From: Bacilli bacterium
GTDB taxonomy: Bacteria > Bacillota > Bacilli > Bacillales > Amphibacillaceae
Assembly (NCBI GenBank): GCA_012838505.1
Contig: DUPD01000050.1
Coordinates: forward strand, 22,552 to 86,551
DNA length: 64,000 bases
Direction: 5' to 3'
Below the pieces are notes generated by a model. The model saw only the letters and a program-made list of their open reading frames with translations, was not told where the DNA came from and ran no database searches. Below are positions 44,420 to 56,050 of the stretch, piece after piece (the stretch's first letter is position 1; each line of letters begins with the position of its first letter). The translations under genes and the position numbers were made by a program.

Positions 44420-45730
44420 TTGATTGAAGCACAACGTATACCAAAAGATGATCTATTGAGTGTAGATTTTAATATGAGTGAGCAAAATTGGGGGCTTTTG
44501 GCGCCCATGATCCAGCGATTATTAAGGATGGGGACTGGTATTATACTTTTTTAAACGGATACTGGAACAAGAGGTCATTTTAAAGCAGGTATTCAGATCC
44601 GTAAATCACAGGATTTGATTAATTGGGAATGGGTAGGCCATGCATTTGAAAATGGTGTTCCTCAAGAAGCTTATGATTGGACAGGTGCAAAAGGAATGTG
44701 GGCACCTGAGATTGTTAAAATGAATAATAAGTATTTCCTGTATTATTCAGCAAGTCAATTTGGTAAAACTCAATCCTTTATTGGGGTTGCTACAAGCAGT
44801 CATATTGAAGGACCATATCAAGACCAAGGTTTAGTTTATCAATCACGGCAAGGAGAAGATGAAGAGCCAAATGCAATTGATCCAAACATGATTTTTGATC
44901 GTAATAAACAACTGTGGATTGTTTATGGCTCTTTTTTTGGCGGGATACATATAAACAAAGTAGATCCACAAACAGGTAAATTTATTGAAAAAGGTAAAGG
45001 GACTTTAATTGCTCAGCGTAATCGTACAGTTGATCGAGCGATTGAAGGTCCATACATTGTTTATAATCCCGATACCGATTACTATTACTTATTCGTATCC
45101 TACGATTCGTTGTTTGCAGATTACAATATCCGAGTCGCGCGATCAAAAAATATAACTGGTCCATATTATGATTACAACGGACTTAAAATGACAGATCTGG
45201 ATTCGCCACAAAAAGAAATTGGCATGAAAGTTTTGGGTGGATATAAATTCAAAGATCACTCTGGTTGGATAGGACCAGGTCATAATTCGATTTTAAAGGA
45301 TGGTTCTGATTACTATGTTTGTCATCATATTAGAGCCGCAGAAAATAGACATGCTCACTTTTTGCAAATTCGAAAGATTTTTTGGTCTGATGAGGGATGG
45401 CCACTTGTTTCACCTCAAAGATTCTCAGGTGAGAGTGATAGAAAAGTAGAGGAAAATGAGTTAATCGGAAACTGGGAGTTTTTCGAGGTCGATCCTTATA
45501 ATGATCATCAAGATGAGTCATTTGAAGTCGTCGTAACTGAAACGAAAGGAGAAGCTTATTTTAATAAGAAAGCGATCGATAATTCCTTTACGTTAAATTT
45601 AAATGGAAAAGAAATTGACGGTAAAGTAAATGAAAGTTGGGATTGGGAACGTTGGTTAACGACGGTTGTATTTACTGGTCATGATGAGAATGGATTAGTC
45701 ACTTTAGGTAAAAAAGTTATCGACAAATAA
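44420..45730 (+). pseudogene. GH43 arabinan endo-1,5-alpha-L-arabinosidase with two compensating frameshifts
   Basis: A TTG at 44420, nine bases after AGAGAGG, opens the frame. The protein reads to SEQNWG, then a base is missing in the GGGGG at 44488-44492 and the catalytic start continues one frame over as GAFGAHDPAIIKDGDWYYTF. At the TTTTTTAAA around 44547-44555 an extra base restores the first frame at TDTGTRGHFKAGIQIRKSQD. The rest is intact to 45730: WAPEIVK, NAIDPNMIFD, RAIEGPYIVYN (catalytic Glu) and the C-terminal barrel. No signal peptide, so an intracellular enzyme. Both shifts lie in homopolymers, so a base-calling artefact must be excluded. Confidence 0.85.
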
Positions 45731-45855
45731 ATTACTGCGAAGTTGTCCGACCAGGTATTGAGTAACCAATCTAGTGGATTACATTGAGAACATCTGCTTA
45801 AACGACGTGTACTTTAGATTGGAAATAGGTAAATGTATCATTTTTATAGTTTAAA

Positions 45856-45908
45856 TTGAAATGGTATATAAATATAGCTATAATGGAAGCGTAAACATAT
45901 ACGTATAT
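45856..45908 (+). promoter_or_regulatory. abfA-abp promoter with cre site and palindrome
   Basis: TTGAAA (45856-45861), 17-base spacer, TATAAT (45879-45884). ATGGAAGCGTAAACAT (45883-45898) fits the cre consensus WTGNAANCGNWNNCAW and covers the -10 edge. A perfect palindrome ATATACGTATAT (45897-45908) follows at the expected start and may be a degenerate AraR operator. The 138-base leader also contains GTAGC-N6-GCTAC plus TTTTT (about 45953-45973), a small possible attenuator. Confidence 0.65.
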
Positions 45909-46043
45909 TTAAAAAAGGGGGGACAGATAACTAACAAATGACAAATATTTAGGTAGCTCAGGCGCTACTTTTTACCTGAACCGCTTTAGCATTGACACGA
46001 AATGAGAACAAGATAAATTAAATATGAACTATTTGGAGGATGA

Positions 46044-47561
<1,518 letters not shown>

Positions 47562-47565
47562 TCAT

Positions 47566-48858
47566 ATGAGACATCACGACTTTGCGAAAACTCCACCTAA
47601 AGGTTGGAACAGTTGGGACTGTTACGGTGCCACTGTTCGGGAAGAAGAAGTAAAGGGAAATGCCGATTATATGGCAGAAAACTTAAAAGAGCATGGTTGG
47701 GAGTATGTTGTTGTCGATATTCAATGGTCAGAGGCTGGTGCTGTGTCATCAGCCTATCGACCATTCGTTCCATTAGAAATGGATGAATACTCACGCTTAG
47801 TACCAGCTGAAAATCGTTTCCCATCTGCTGCAGGTGGAAAAGGTTTTAAACCATTAGCTGATTATGTTCATGATTTGGGACTGAAATTTGGTATTCATAT
47901 TATGCGCGGAATTCCAAGACAGGCTGTTCATCAAAACACAAAAATTAAGGGTACAGATGTAGGTGCTAGAGAAATTGCTAAGCCGAACTCAATTTGTGCC
48001 TGGAACACAGACATGTATGGTCTTGATCATACAAAAGAAGAAGCGCAAATGTACTATGATTCAATTTTTGAATTATATGCCGAGTGGGAAGTCGATTTTA
48101 TAAAAGTTGATGATATTGCAGACTCTCAACATTATGGTGCTCACCTTGAAGAGATAAAAATGATTAGAAAAGCAATTGATCGTTCGGGCCGTCCAATGGT
48201 ATTAAGCTTATCGCCAGGGCCTGCAAGTTTAAATGATGCAGCTGTACTTGAAGAAAATGCAAATATGTGGCGTATGACCAACGATTTTTGGGATATTTGG
48301 CCATTGCTTCATGACATGTTTGATCGCTGTTATCGTTGGAGTAAAAATGTTGGCCGAGGTCACTGGCCAGATGCGGATATGCTCCCATTAGGTCGGATTG
48401 GTGTTCGCTCGGTTGATGGCGGTGCAAGTGACCGCTATACGCGCTTTACTCAAGACGAACAAATCACAATGATGACGCTCTGGACGATTTTTAGATCACC
48501 ATTAATGTTTGGTGGAGAGATGCGAGACAATGATGAATTTACGTTATCATTATTAACGAACGAAGGTGTTAACAAAGTACACCGTGAAGGAACGGGTGCA
48601 CGCCAAGTAGATCGCTATGAAGATCGGGTTGTTTGGCAATCATACGGTCCAGATCAAGAAATCTATGTTGCTTTATTCAACATTGGTGATCACGAGCAAA
48701 CGGTCTCTGTTGATTTTGAGCAATTAGGAATTGATCCAAGCAAGATAAGTTCAATTACTGACTTGTGGGAAAAAGAAACACTACCAGCTGTTGAACAAAC
48801 AATTAGTAGCAAGTTACGACCACATGCATGTCAATTATTAAAAATCGAACAAAACTAA
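47566..48858 (+). CDS. GH27 beta-L-arabinopyranosidase
   Basis: 430 residues, no signal peptide. The GH27 fold shows GWNSWDCYGATV, the nucleophile Asp182 (IKVDDIADS) and an acid/base Asp near 240 (RMTNDFWD). At residue 52 (VVDIQW) it has Ile where alpha-galactosidases have a substrate-binding Asp; this swap is the recorded hallmark of GH27 beta-L-arabinopyranosidases such as Geobacillus Abp, to which the whole sequence is strikingly similar. Its place directly behind abfA supports a role in trimming arabinopyranose caps. Alpha-galactosidase side activity is possible. Confidence 0.9.
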   Translation: MRHHDFAKTPPKGWNSWDCYGATVREEEVKGNADYMAENLKEHGWEYVVVDIQWSEAGAVSSAYRPFVPLEMDEYSRLVPAENRFPSAAGGKGFKPLADYVHDLGLKFGIHIMRGIPRQAVHQNTKIKGTDVGAREIAKPNSICAWNTDMYGLDHTKEEAQMYYDSIFELYAEWEVDFIKVDDIADSQHYGAHLEEIKMIRKAIDRSGRPMVLSLSPGPASLNDAAVLEENANMWRMTNDFWDIWPLLHDMFDRCYRWSKNVGRGHWPDADMLPLGRIGVRSVDGGASDRYTRFTQDEQITMMTLWTIFRSPLMFGGEMRDNDEFTLSLLTNEGVNKVHREGTGARQVDRYEDRVVWQSYGPDQEIYVALFNIGDHEQTVSVDFEQLGIDPSKISSITDLWEKETLPAVEQTISSKLRPHACQLLKIEQN

Positions 48859-48875
48859 TCAAAATTTAAAAATAT

Positions 48876-48912
48876 AAATAAGTCGATGGGTAAATGACCC
48901 GTCGACTTATTT
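48876..48912 (+). terminator. Terminator of abfA-abp operon
   Basis: AAATAAGTCGATGGGT pairs with ACCCGTCGACTTATTT apart from one G-T pair, short loop, T-rich tail. Confidence 0.88.
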
Positions 48913-48981
48913 CATTCGTTGGCTCAATTCAACGGATAAGTGTAGCATATGGTAGAATGGTGTTAAAGGAGCTTGATAACT

Positions 48982-49716
48982 GTGGAGAAAATTAATCAAC
49001 TAGCAAAGCTAATCTCAGATGCAAAATCAATCGTCTTTCTTACGGGAGCAGGTGTATCGACAGCTAGTGGTATTCCAGACTTTAGGTCATCAGATGGTAT
49101 TTGGACAGCGGATCGCTCACGTGAGTATTATACGTCAGTCAATTATTATACAAAGGATCCTGAAGATTTTTGGCTCAAATATAAAGAAATTTTTCAAATT
49201 AATATGTTGAAAAATTTTCAACCAAATCAAGTCCACAATTTTATTGCGGAACTCGAAGCAAGTGGTAAAGACATCTCGATTGTGACGCAAAACGTTGATT
49301 CTTTGCACAAGTTAGCAGGAAATAAGCACGTCATCGAATATCACGGTAATTTAAACACGGCAACATGTCCTTCGTGTGGTGAGCATTATGATTTGCCGTA
49401 TTTAATGGAGCATGATGTGCCACATTGTAGAACAGAGGGCTGTGCAACTGTTGTTAAGCCAGATATTGTTCTGTTTGGTGATCCGATTACCAAGCATTAT
49501 GAAGCGGAACAGGCAATCGCATCGAGCGATTTAGTGCTTGTTCTAGGCACATCATTACTAGTTACGCCATTTAGTTTGCTACCTAACTCAGCTAAGCAGT
49601 ACGGGATTCCAATGGCCATTATTAACCGTGAACCGACGCCAATGGACGATTTATTCGATCACATTATCCATACCGACCTAGTAACGGCTGTTAATCAATT
49701 AAAGCAATTAATTTAA
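48982..49716 (+). CDS. cobB: NAD-dependent protein deacylase (sirtuin, CobB type)
   Basis: 244 residues from the GTG at 48982, ten bases after AAAGGAG; a TTG at 48973 directly adjoins that site and is rejected. NAD-binding GAGVSTASGIPDFRSSDGIW, TQNVDSLHKLAG, catalytic His in EYHGN, a four-Cys zinc site (CPSCGEHY and CRTEGC) and VLGTSLLVTPF are all present. It removes acyl groups from lysines of metabolic enzymes. Convergent with yjbQ-like gene, only 3 bases apart. Confidence 0.95.
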   Translation: MEKINQLAKLISDAKSIVFLTGAGVSTASGIPDFRSSDGIWTADRSREYYTSVNYYTKDPEDFWLKYKEIFQINMLKNFQPNQVHNFIAELEASGKDISIVTQNVDSLHKLAGNKHVIEYHGNLNTATCPSCGEHYDLPYLMEHDVPHCRTEGCATVVKPDIVLFGDPITKHYEAEQAIASSDLVLVLGTSLLVTPFSLLPNSAKQYGIPMAIINREPTPMDDLFDHIIHTDLVTAVNQLKQLI

Positions 49717-49719
49717 AAA

Positions 49720-50124
49720 TTAACCGTTTTGAATAACTTTTACGGTGTACTTTCTTGTACGAGGCCCGTCGAATTCGCAGAAATAGACGCCTTGCCATGT
49801 GCCTAATACAAGTCTTCCTTCTGAGACGATCAATGTTTGGGCATGTCCAACTGTGCTCGTTTTCATATGAGCAGCTGTGTTACCTTCCATATGAAGGTCT
49901 TTATGATGATCCCAAGGATAAACTTCAGCCAGACGACGTAAAAAGTCTGTTTTTACATCCGGATCAGCATTTTCATTAACCGTAATTCCAGCCGTTGTGT
50001 GCATTGAAGAGATCACAACAATGCCGTCTGTTATGTTTTCATCTCTTAACCATTTTTGAATCTGAGCGGTGATCTCGACCATCTCGCTATGTGTCTCAGT
50101 CCTAAGTTGAAACGTTTTAATCAT
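49720..50124 (-). CDS. YjbQ/UPF0047 family protein
   Basis: 134 residues, ATG at 50124 behind [39 protein letters not shown] and [24 protein letters not shown] are the family signatures. Members have been called secondary thiamine-phosphate synthase enzyme because some complement thiE mutants; the natural function is unsettled. It shares a very short intergenic gap with the sirtuin, with no clear terminator between them. Confidence 0.92.
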   Translation of the reverse strand: MIKTFQLRTETHSEMVEITAQIQKWLRDENITDGIVVISSMHTTAGITVNENADPDVKTDFLRRLAEVYPWDHHKDLHMEGNTAAHMKTSTVGHAQTLIVSEGRLVLGTWQGVYFCEFDGPRTRKYTVKVIQNG

Positions 50125-50225
50125 ATAAATTCTCCTTCATAAGCATGTGGTATTAATTCCATATTACCAAAGAAAGCGAGTTATGTTAAAATACAAGCTA
50201 GAAACACGCAGAAAGGATGAGCAAT

Positions 50226-50606
50226 ATGGCAAACAAAAAAATTCAAACCGATTTAGCACCTAAAGCGATCGGTCCTTATTCACAAGCAATTGATTTAGGT
50301 GATTTAGTTTTTGTTTCGGGTCAAATTCCGTTGGATCCAAAAACAATGGAGGTAGTAGGTGACTCGATTGAAGATCAAACGATTCAAGTGATGAAGAACT
50401 TAGAGGCAATATTAACGGAAGCAAACTTAACGTTTACGAATGTCGTTAAATTTACCATCTACTTAACCGATCTAACAGATTTTGATCGCTTAAACAAAAC
50501 ATATGCCCAATTTTTAACCGAGCCCTATCCAGCACGTGCAACAATTGAAGTGAGTAAGCTTCCTAAGAACGTTAAAGTAGAAATTGATTTAATTGCAAAA
50601 AGATAA
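50226..50606 (+). CDS. ridA: RidA family reactive intermediate/imine deaminase
   Basis: 126 residues from the ATG at 50226 (AAAGGA eight bases before; the ATG at 50217 overlaps it). APKAIGPYSQAIDLGDLVFVSGQIPLDP, the middle VVKFTIYLTDL and the active-site Arg in YPARATIEVSKLPK are diagnostic. RidA hydrolyses 2-aminoacrylate made by serine/threonine dehydratases. Monocistronic. Confidence 0.96.
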   Translation: MANKKIQTDLAPKAIGPYSQAIDLGDLVFVSGQIPLDPKTMEVVGDSIEDQTIQVMKNLEAILTEANLTFTNVVKFTIYLTDLTDFDRLNKTYAQFLTEPYPARATIEVSKLPKNVKVEIDLIAKR

Positions 50607-50629
50607 ACGTAAAACTGAGTGAGATAAGA

Positions 50630-50666
50630 AAAGCCAACTAAACCGAAACAGGTTCGTTGGCTTTCA
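50630..50666. terminator. Bidirectional terminator
   Basis: AAAGCCAAC pairs with GTTGGCTTT, with an inner short stem; T-runs flank it on both strands between ridA and the convergent MFS relic. Confidence 0.7.
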
Positions 50667-50670
50667 TACT

Positions 50671-51737
50671 CTAGTGTCGATTAGTGGCCAGCTCAGGATA
50701 ACGGCTTTTAGCTATCACCATTAAAATCCCAGATAATAATAACAGTAAACTTGTAGAAATGAAGACGGCTGAATAACCGAACTGTGCACTGATGAAGCCG
50801 CCTAAAATCGGACCAATCATATTACCGAAGAAACACAAACTCGTATTATAACCGAGTACCTCACCTTGCATCGAAAGAGGTACCTCTTGACGAATATAAG
50901 CAATTCTTAGTGGAATAATACCACCGAATACAAGTCCTAAGAAAGAGCCAAGCCTGAGAAAAATGCGATATGTCCGATCCCATGTAGTTCACCGACAAAT
51001 AAGGAGAGAATCGGTTGAATACTGAAATTAGCAATTTGGACAATCATCGACATCAGCATAACAATAAGCAGCATTGGGTGTTTAAAAATATGAATTAACA
51101 CTTGCTTGCTCGTATAACTGATTTGGTGTTGGTCTTCTGAAATGGTAAATTCTTTAATTCCAAATGAGACTAAAAAGCTCGTGATCACCAAAATAAGGGA
51201 GAGCCAGATGAATGTAGCGGAATAACCAAACATATCGGCTAGCAACCCGCCAAGTAGCGGGCCTAATAACGTCCCAACGATACTACCTGTTTGTAGTGTA
51301 CCGAGAACCTGACCTGCTACACGTTTAGAAGTTTGTGTGGAAATAAGCGCTTGGGACATTGAAACAAAACCAGTAAACACACCCATGAACATACGGAGTA
51401 AAAAGAGTTGGAAAATCGAAGTAACATAACCCATTAAAAATAGTGACAGACTAAGACCGAAAGCAAAAGCAACTAGAATTGGTTTTCGTCCAAAACGATC
51501 ACCAATCTTTCCCCAAAGCGGTGAGAAAATAAAAGCTGTCACAAAGGTAATGCTAAAAATTAAACCAGACCATGTCTGGATTTCGCTTTCTGAATAATTA
51601 CCAAGTGTGTTAATGTAAAGCGACAAAAACGGTTGCACCATCGTAATACTTCCCGAGATAAAAAAGTTTGCGATCCACATAATGGTGACGTTCCGTTTTA
51701 CAAGTTTTTCTTCTTGGATACAAATCCCTTCTTTCAA
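50671..51737 (-). pseudogene. MFS multidrug efflux transporter with internal deletion and frameshift
   Basis: The first part reads EEKLVKRNVTIMWIANFFIS, GKIGDRFGRKPILVAF (MFS loop 2-3 motif), and on to FFSGLALS, where a stop falls at about 50937. In another frame the C-terminal helices resume as FGGIIPLRIAYIRQEVP, then MQGEVLGYNTSLCFFGNMIGP and PELATNRH at 50671. Roughly 45-50 residues between helix 8 and 9 are missing. The total left is about 350 residues of an expected 400. Two deletions or one out-of-frame deletion would do; no function is expected. Confidence 0.82.
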
Positions 51738-51897
51738 AATATTTCGTGTCTCTAACTATTAATCATACCGTACTTGATAGAAAAAAGAAAGTTAGCGATC
51801 CAATAGACATTTATAGTTTTTTCGTGGATAATGACATATCGTAAAGGGTAAATGCAAACTAGCTGGCGTAAGTTTTTTGTGAGATAGGAGTGGAAAT

Positions 51898-54243
51898 ATG
51901 CCAAAACAGAATAAAGATTGGCAAGAGGAATATAACCGAGTGGAAGAAGTCGGTCATTATATTGAAGATAAGATTAAGCGATTAAAAGCATATATGGCAT
52001 TAATAAAAGAGCGAGTCATTGGCATTAGAAAAGACTTTTGGGATGATGTGACTGTCAACTTAACGGAAATCGATGATGCGATTGAAACACAGGCGAGCTT
52101 GAAACAACAAGCTGAATTTTTATCAGAAAGAGAAAGAAGCCATGGCCAATTAGCCTCTGAAATGAATAAGCTTTTAGATTTAAAGGAAAAGCCATATTTC
52201 GGTCGGATTGATTTTACTGAAACAGATAGTCATGAAACAGAAAAAATTTATATTGGTACGTCGTCATTAATGGACGAAAATGATGAAGACTTTCTTGTTT
52301 ACGATTGGCGTGCACCAATCTCAAGCATGTATTATGATTATTCACCAGGACCTGCCTCTTACCAAACAATTGATGGTGATATAGAAGGGGAGATGGAGCT
52401 GAAGCGCCAGTATGTGATCAAACAAGGCGAATTAACAGGAATGTTTGATACAGGTTTAACGATTGGTGATCAGCTCTTACAAAATGTACTTGGTCAATTT
52501 GCGAGCTCAAAAATGGGCAGTATTGTTGCAACGATCCAGCAAGAACAGAATAAAATTATTCGTAATGAAACAAGTAAATTTCTAGTTGTTCAAGGTGTCG
52601 CAGGTAGTGGAAAGACATCTGCTGCCTTACAACGTGTTGCCTATTTGCTGTACCGTTATCGTGAAACGCTAACTGCAGACCAAATGATTTTATTTTCACC
52701 AAACCCACTGTTTAATAGCTATGTATCTCGTGTCTTACCTGACTTAGGTGAGCAGAATATTAAACAAATGACTTTTTATCATTATGTTGAGCAACAATTG
52801 CGTTCTCGGTTTACTGTTGAATCACCATTTGAACAGATTGAAGTTGTTTTTTCTGAAACGGAAACAGATACATGGTCCCGATTATCAGGGATGCGCTATA
52901 AATCAAGCGAACATTTCCTTAATCGAGTAGATACGTATTTGAAAGAATTGTTGAACGATGGACTCCAATTTAGAAATATTCGTTTTCGTGATCAAGTTAT
53001 TTTCACGAAAGATGAGCTAGCGGAGTCTTTTTACCAGTTCCCCGAACATTTATCAATTCAGCTGCGTTTAGAAAAAGTTGCAGAAATGATTTTGGAAAAA
53101 CTCACTCAGCTAGAGCGTAAATGGGTTAAAGAAGACTGGGTTGAGGATGAAGTTGAATTATTAGATAAGGAAGAACTTCAAGATGTATTTGCTAAAATGG
53201 AAAATCAAGTCCGTGAACAACTCGAAGATTATCAGCAAGCGGATCTTGAACTCTCTTACTTAAAACGAAAAGTTGTGAACCGCAGACTAAAACCGTTAAG
53301 AGACAAGGTGAGACAGTTTGCTTTCGTGAATACGAAGCGGACATACATGCGCTTATTTGATCAGAAGGAACCTGGACAAGGGATCAGTGAGAAGGATTGG
53401 CTGGAACTTGCCAAGTTTACGAAGGAGAGTTTTTCTGCGAGTAACTTAACTTGGGAAGATGCGACACCATTTTTATACTTTGAAAAAATGATCGTCGGCT
53501 TTGAAGAAAATCGAGCGATTAAACATATTATTTTAGACGAAGCGCAAGACTATTCAACCTTCCAACTCCGCTATTTAACGTATATTTATCCGAATAGCCG
53601 GATGACATTGTTAGGAGACGTCAATCAAACGATTTACTACCACAGCTTAACCGATAATATATTGACTGAGGATGCGATCGAAAAAACCGAGCGAATCAAA
53701 TTAATGAGAAGTTACCGATCGACACAGCCAATTGTTGAGTTCACCCGTGCTTTTATTGAAGATGGGAACCAAATTGAACCATTTAATCGTGACGGAAATA
53801 GACCAATTGTCTATGAGCTAGATAATGATACGATCGCTGAGTATAAGCTATATGATTGTATTGATAACTACTTGAATCGTAAATACCCGCATATTGCGGT
53901 GATTACAAAAACAATGGATGAAGCACGAGAGTTAGTGGAATTGTTGTCAAAGTCGTATGACCAAGTGCAGTTAATTGATCAAGAAACGCATACATTTAAA
54001 GAAGGAATCCATGTCATTCCTGTTTATTTAGCAAAAGGGATCGAGTTTGATGGCGTGATCGTTTATGATGCATCAACTCATCAGTACTTGAATGAATTAG
54101 AACGTTATATTTTATATACGGCTTGTACAAGAGCAATGCATGATTTGGCCTTAATTGCGATTGGCGGGATGTCACGTTTTATTAAAGAAGTGCCGACGTC
54201 GTTGTATGATTTTTACCGGATTCATGAAATTAGCCCGGAATAA
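51898..54243 (+). CDS. helD: HelD RNA polymerase-recycling ATPase (UvrD/Rep-like helicase)
   Basis: 781 residues. A helical antiparallel N-terminal arm (about 1-95, charged coiled coil) precedes YDWRAPISSMYYDY and the first RecA-like domain with Walker A GVAGSGKTSAALQR (about 233-246). A middle insertion with Glu/Lys-rich helices follows, then motif II ILDEAQDYS and GDVNQTIYYHS, RLMRSYRST-like KLMRSYRSTQPI, and the last motif YTACTRAMHDL. This is the B. subtilis HelD (YvgS) layout, which dislodges stalled RNA polymerase using ATP. AGGAG upstream of the ATG. Confidence 0.95.
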   Translation: MPKQNKDWQEEYNRVEEVGHYIEDKIKRLKAYMALIKERVIGIRKDFWDDVTVNLTEIDDAIETQASLKQQAEFLSERERSHGQLASEMNKLLDLKEKPYFGRIDFTETDSHETEKIYIGTSSLMDENDEDFLVYDWRAPISSMYYDYSPGPASYQTIDGDIEGEMELKRQYVIKQGELTGMFDTGLTIGDQLLQNVLGQFASSKMGSIVATIQQEQNKIIRNETSKFLVVQGVAGSGKTSAALQRVAYLLYRYRETLTADQMILFSPNPLFNSYVSRVLPDLGEQNIKQMTFYHYVEQQLRSRFTVESPFEQIEVVFSETETDTWSRLSGMRYKSSEHFLNRVDTYLKELLNDGLQFRNIRFRDQVIFTKDELAESFYQFPEHLSIQLRLEKVAEMILEKLTQLERKWVKEDWVEDEVELLDKEELQDVFAKMENQVREQLEDYQQADLELSYLKRKVVNRRLKPLRDKVRQFAFVNTKRTYMRLFDQKEPGQGISEKDWLELAKFTKESFSASNLTWEDATPFLYFEKMIVGFEENRAIKHIILDEAQDYSTFQLRYLTYIYPNSRMTLLGDVNQTIYYHSLTDNILTEDAIEKTERIKLMRSYRSTQPIVEFTRAFIEDGNQIEPFNRDGNRPIVYELDNDTIAEYKLYDCIDNYLNRKYPHIAVITKTMDEARELVELLSKSYDQVQLIDQETHTFKEGIHVIPVYLAKGIEFDGVIVYDASTHQYLNELERYILYTACTRAMHDLALIAIGGMSRFIKEVPTSLYDFYRIHEISPE

Positions 54244-54244
54244 A

Positions 54245-54287
54245 AAAATAGCCTTTGTCACTCATATTTGAGGACAAAGGCTATTTT
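54245..54287. terminator. Bidirectional terminator between helD and zupT
   Basis: AAAATAGCCTTTGTC pairs with GACAAAGGCTATTTT around a 13-base loop containing a further CTCA/TGAG stem. Confidence 0.9.
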
Positions 54288-54295
54288 AAATTGGA

Positions 54296-55105
54296 TTATA
54301 GCATTAATAATAAACTTAAAGCCATTACCGCCATACCAGAAATCACACCATAAATCGATGTGTGTGTTTCATCATAACGTTTAGCTGCTGGAATTAACTC
54401 ATCTAGTGAAATGAACACCATAATTCCTGCCACAGCGGCAAAAATCACACCAAAAAGTGTCTCTGTTAAGAACGGCATTAATAATAAATAGGCAATAATT
54501 GCTCCAGCAGGCTCAGCTAAGCCTGATAAAAATGACAGTTTGAATGCTTTTCGTTTACTGCCGGTTGCATAATAAATCGGAACTGAAACAGCAATTCCTT
54601 CTGGAATATTATGAATCGCGACAGCAATTGCAATTGGAATTCCTAAAGCAGGATCTTGCAGCGTCGCCGTAAATGTTGCAATTCCCTCAGGGAAATTATG
54701 AATTGCGATTGCTAGTGCTGTGAATGTTCCCATTTTTAATAGTTTCTTATCTTTAAGTGTTGAAGGTTTTTTCGCCATATCTTCAACCTTTTTAACTTCA
54801 TGCGGATTACCTTCCTGTGGAATTAACTGGTCAATTAAACCGATTAAAAACATTCCGCCAAAGAAACTAATTACAGTAATCCATGAGCCTTGTACTTCGC
54901 CCAGTTCACCGACTAAAGCATCTTTTGCTTTAAAAAAGATCTCAACCATTGATACGTAAATCATTACACCTGCTGAAAAGCCAAGCGCGAAAGAGAGAAA
55001 TTTAGTATTGGTTGTTTTAGTGAAAAAGGCAAGTAAACTTCCAATTCCAGTTGCTAAACCAGCAAATAAAGTTAAACCAAATGCGAGCCATATGTTTCCG
55101 TCCAT
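54296..55105 (-). CDS. zupT: ZIP family metal transporter ZupT
   Basis: 269 residues, ATG at 55105 behind GGAAGGAA. Eight helices, with the metal-binding helix [12 protein letters not shown] and helix [13 protein letters not shown] characteristic of ZupT, and [18 protein letters not shown] in helix II. A broad-range importer of Zn2+, Fe2+ and Mn2+. The loop between helices III and IV is short and Lys-rich. No Zur or Fur box was clearly identified in the 55106-55310 upstream DNA. Confidence 0.95.
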   Translation of the reverse strand: MDGNIWLAFGLTLFAGLATGIGSLLAFFTKTTNTKFLSFALGFSAGVMIYVSMVEIFFKAKDALVGELGEVQGSWITVISFFGGMFLIGLIDQLIPQEGNPHEVKKVEDMAKKPSTLKDKKLLKMGTFTALAIAIHNFPEGIATFTATLQDPALGIPIAIAVAIHNIPEGIAVSVPIYYATGSKRKAFKLSFLSGLAEPAGAIIAYLLLMPFLTETLFGVIFAAVAGIMVFISLDELIPAAKRYDETHTSIYGVISGMAVMALSLLLML

Positions 55106-55401
55106 TATTTTGATTCCTTCCAGATGAAAAAGTAATTTTCATATAAATATTTTCTAATCCGCTTAATTAAATGTCCACAGATAAGGGGGGAGGAGAAACC
55201 CAAACTGTTTACCAAGACCAACTTTTTAGTCTACATACATTTTAAAACGCTCATCTTAAAAAAGCAACCGCTACATAATTCAATTTAAGAATAATTAACA
55301 ACAATCAACTAGTCACGTTGAATCCGCTGTGGTACAGTATAAATAGGAAATTCAAAACCTAATCATCATTGGTAAAAATGATACAGATAAGAGGGATTCG
55401 T

Positions 55402-56004
55402 TTGACGAAGAATAAGATTATTTTTGGTATTATCTTATGCCTGATTCTTAATTTAAGTGCTGGTTGCCAAGGGAAAAAGACCAACATCGCCACAATTAGA
55501 ATCAATCACGACTCTAACTACATTGATACATTTGAAAATCTAAGCATGGGAAACATATTTGATTTTGAATTTACATTACCAGAAGCAGAAAATAAGTGGG
55601 TCACACTCTGGGTAGAGCGCTATATAGATGGAGTTAAAGATACAGAGCCATTAATTAGCTTAAACTATGGAGAAAGTTTAAATGAAGTGGAAGAAGGGCA
55701 TTTGGGATTTGGTTTGGCCGATATAGATTCAGACGAGTCGCTTGCAATTTTGTATGCTCCAGGTGTCAGCACGCGATCAGTCATTGAACATGAATCAAAA
55801 GAAGGTGTTTTTAGCTCATGGGATTATACAGTCGATGAAGACCCAATTGAATTGGAAATCAGCGTAGCCAAAGTTTTAGCTATTTACAGGGAAGTAGAAG
55901 GTGATTCAATCCACACACTATATGTTGACGACGAGCAAGCAGTTGAGGAAGCCATTGAACAGAGTGATCTTGTTTACGTATTAAAAATAATGATAGATGA
56001 ATAA
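55402..56004 (+). CDS. Hypothetical lipoprotein
   Basis: 200 residues from a TTG at 55402, six bases after GAGGG. The N-terminus is a lipoprotein signal (MTKNKIIFGIILCLILN, lipobox LSAGC), so the mature protein is tethered by Cys. The rest is acidic, with WVTLWVERYIDGVKDTEPL, GLADIDSDESLAILYAPG and YVLKIMIDE. I do not recognise a named family, although the layout of a beta-rich domain that describes 'ISLNYGESL' recalls hypothetical Bacillus lipoproteins. Own terminator. Confidence 0.75.
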   Translation: MTKNKIIFGIILCLILNLSAGCQGKKTNIATIRINHDSNYIDTFENLSMGNIFDFEFTLPEAENKWVTLWVERYIDGVKDTEPLISLNYGESLNEVEEGHLGFGLADIDSDESLAILYAPGVSTRSVIEHESKEGVFSSWDYTVDEDPIELEISVAKVLAIYREVEGDSIHTLYVDDEQAVEEAIEQSDLVYVLKIMIDE

Positions 56005-56011
56005 TAAATAA

Positions 56012-56043
56012 CAAAACGCTTAGATTTTGGTCTAAGCGTTTTG
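56012..56043. terminator. Bidirectional terminator
   Basis: CAAAACGCTTAGA and TCTAAGCGTTTTG form a perfect 13-bp stem between the lipoprotein gene and the convergent nagB. Confidence 0.92.
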
Positions 56044-56050
56044 TTGCTAA

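Noticed and set aside
44982..45521. Minus-strand frames within the GH43 gene
   Set aside because: Shadow frames opposite a clearly coding sequence.
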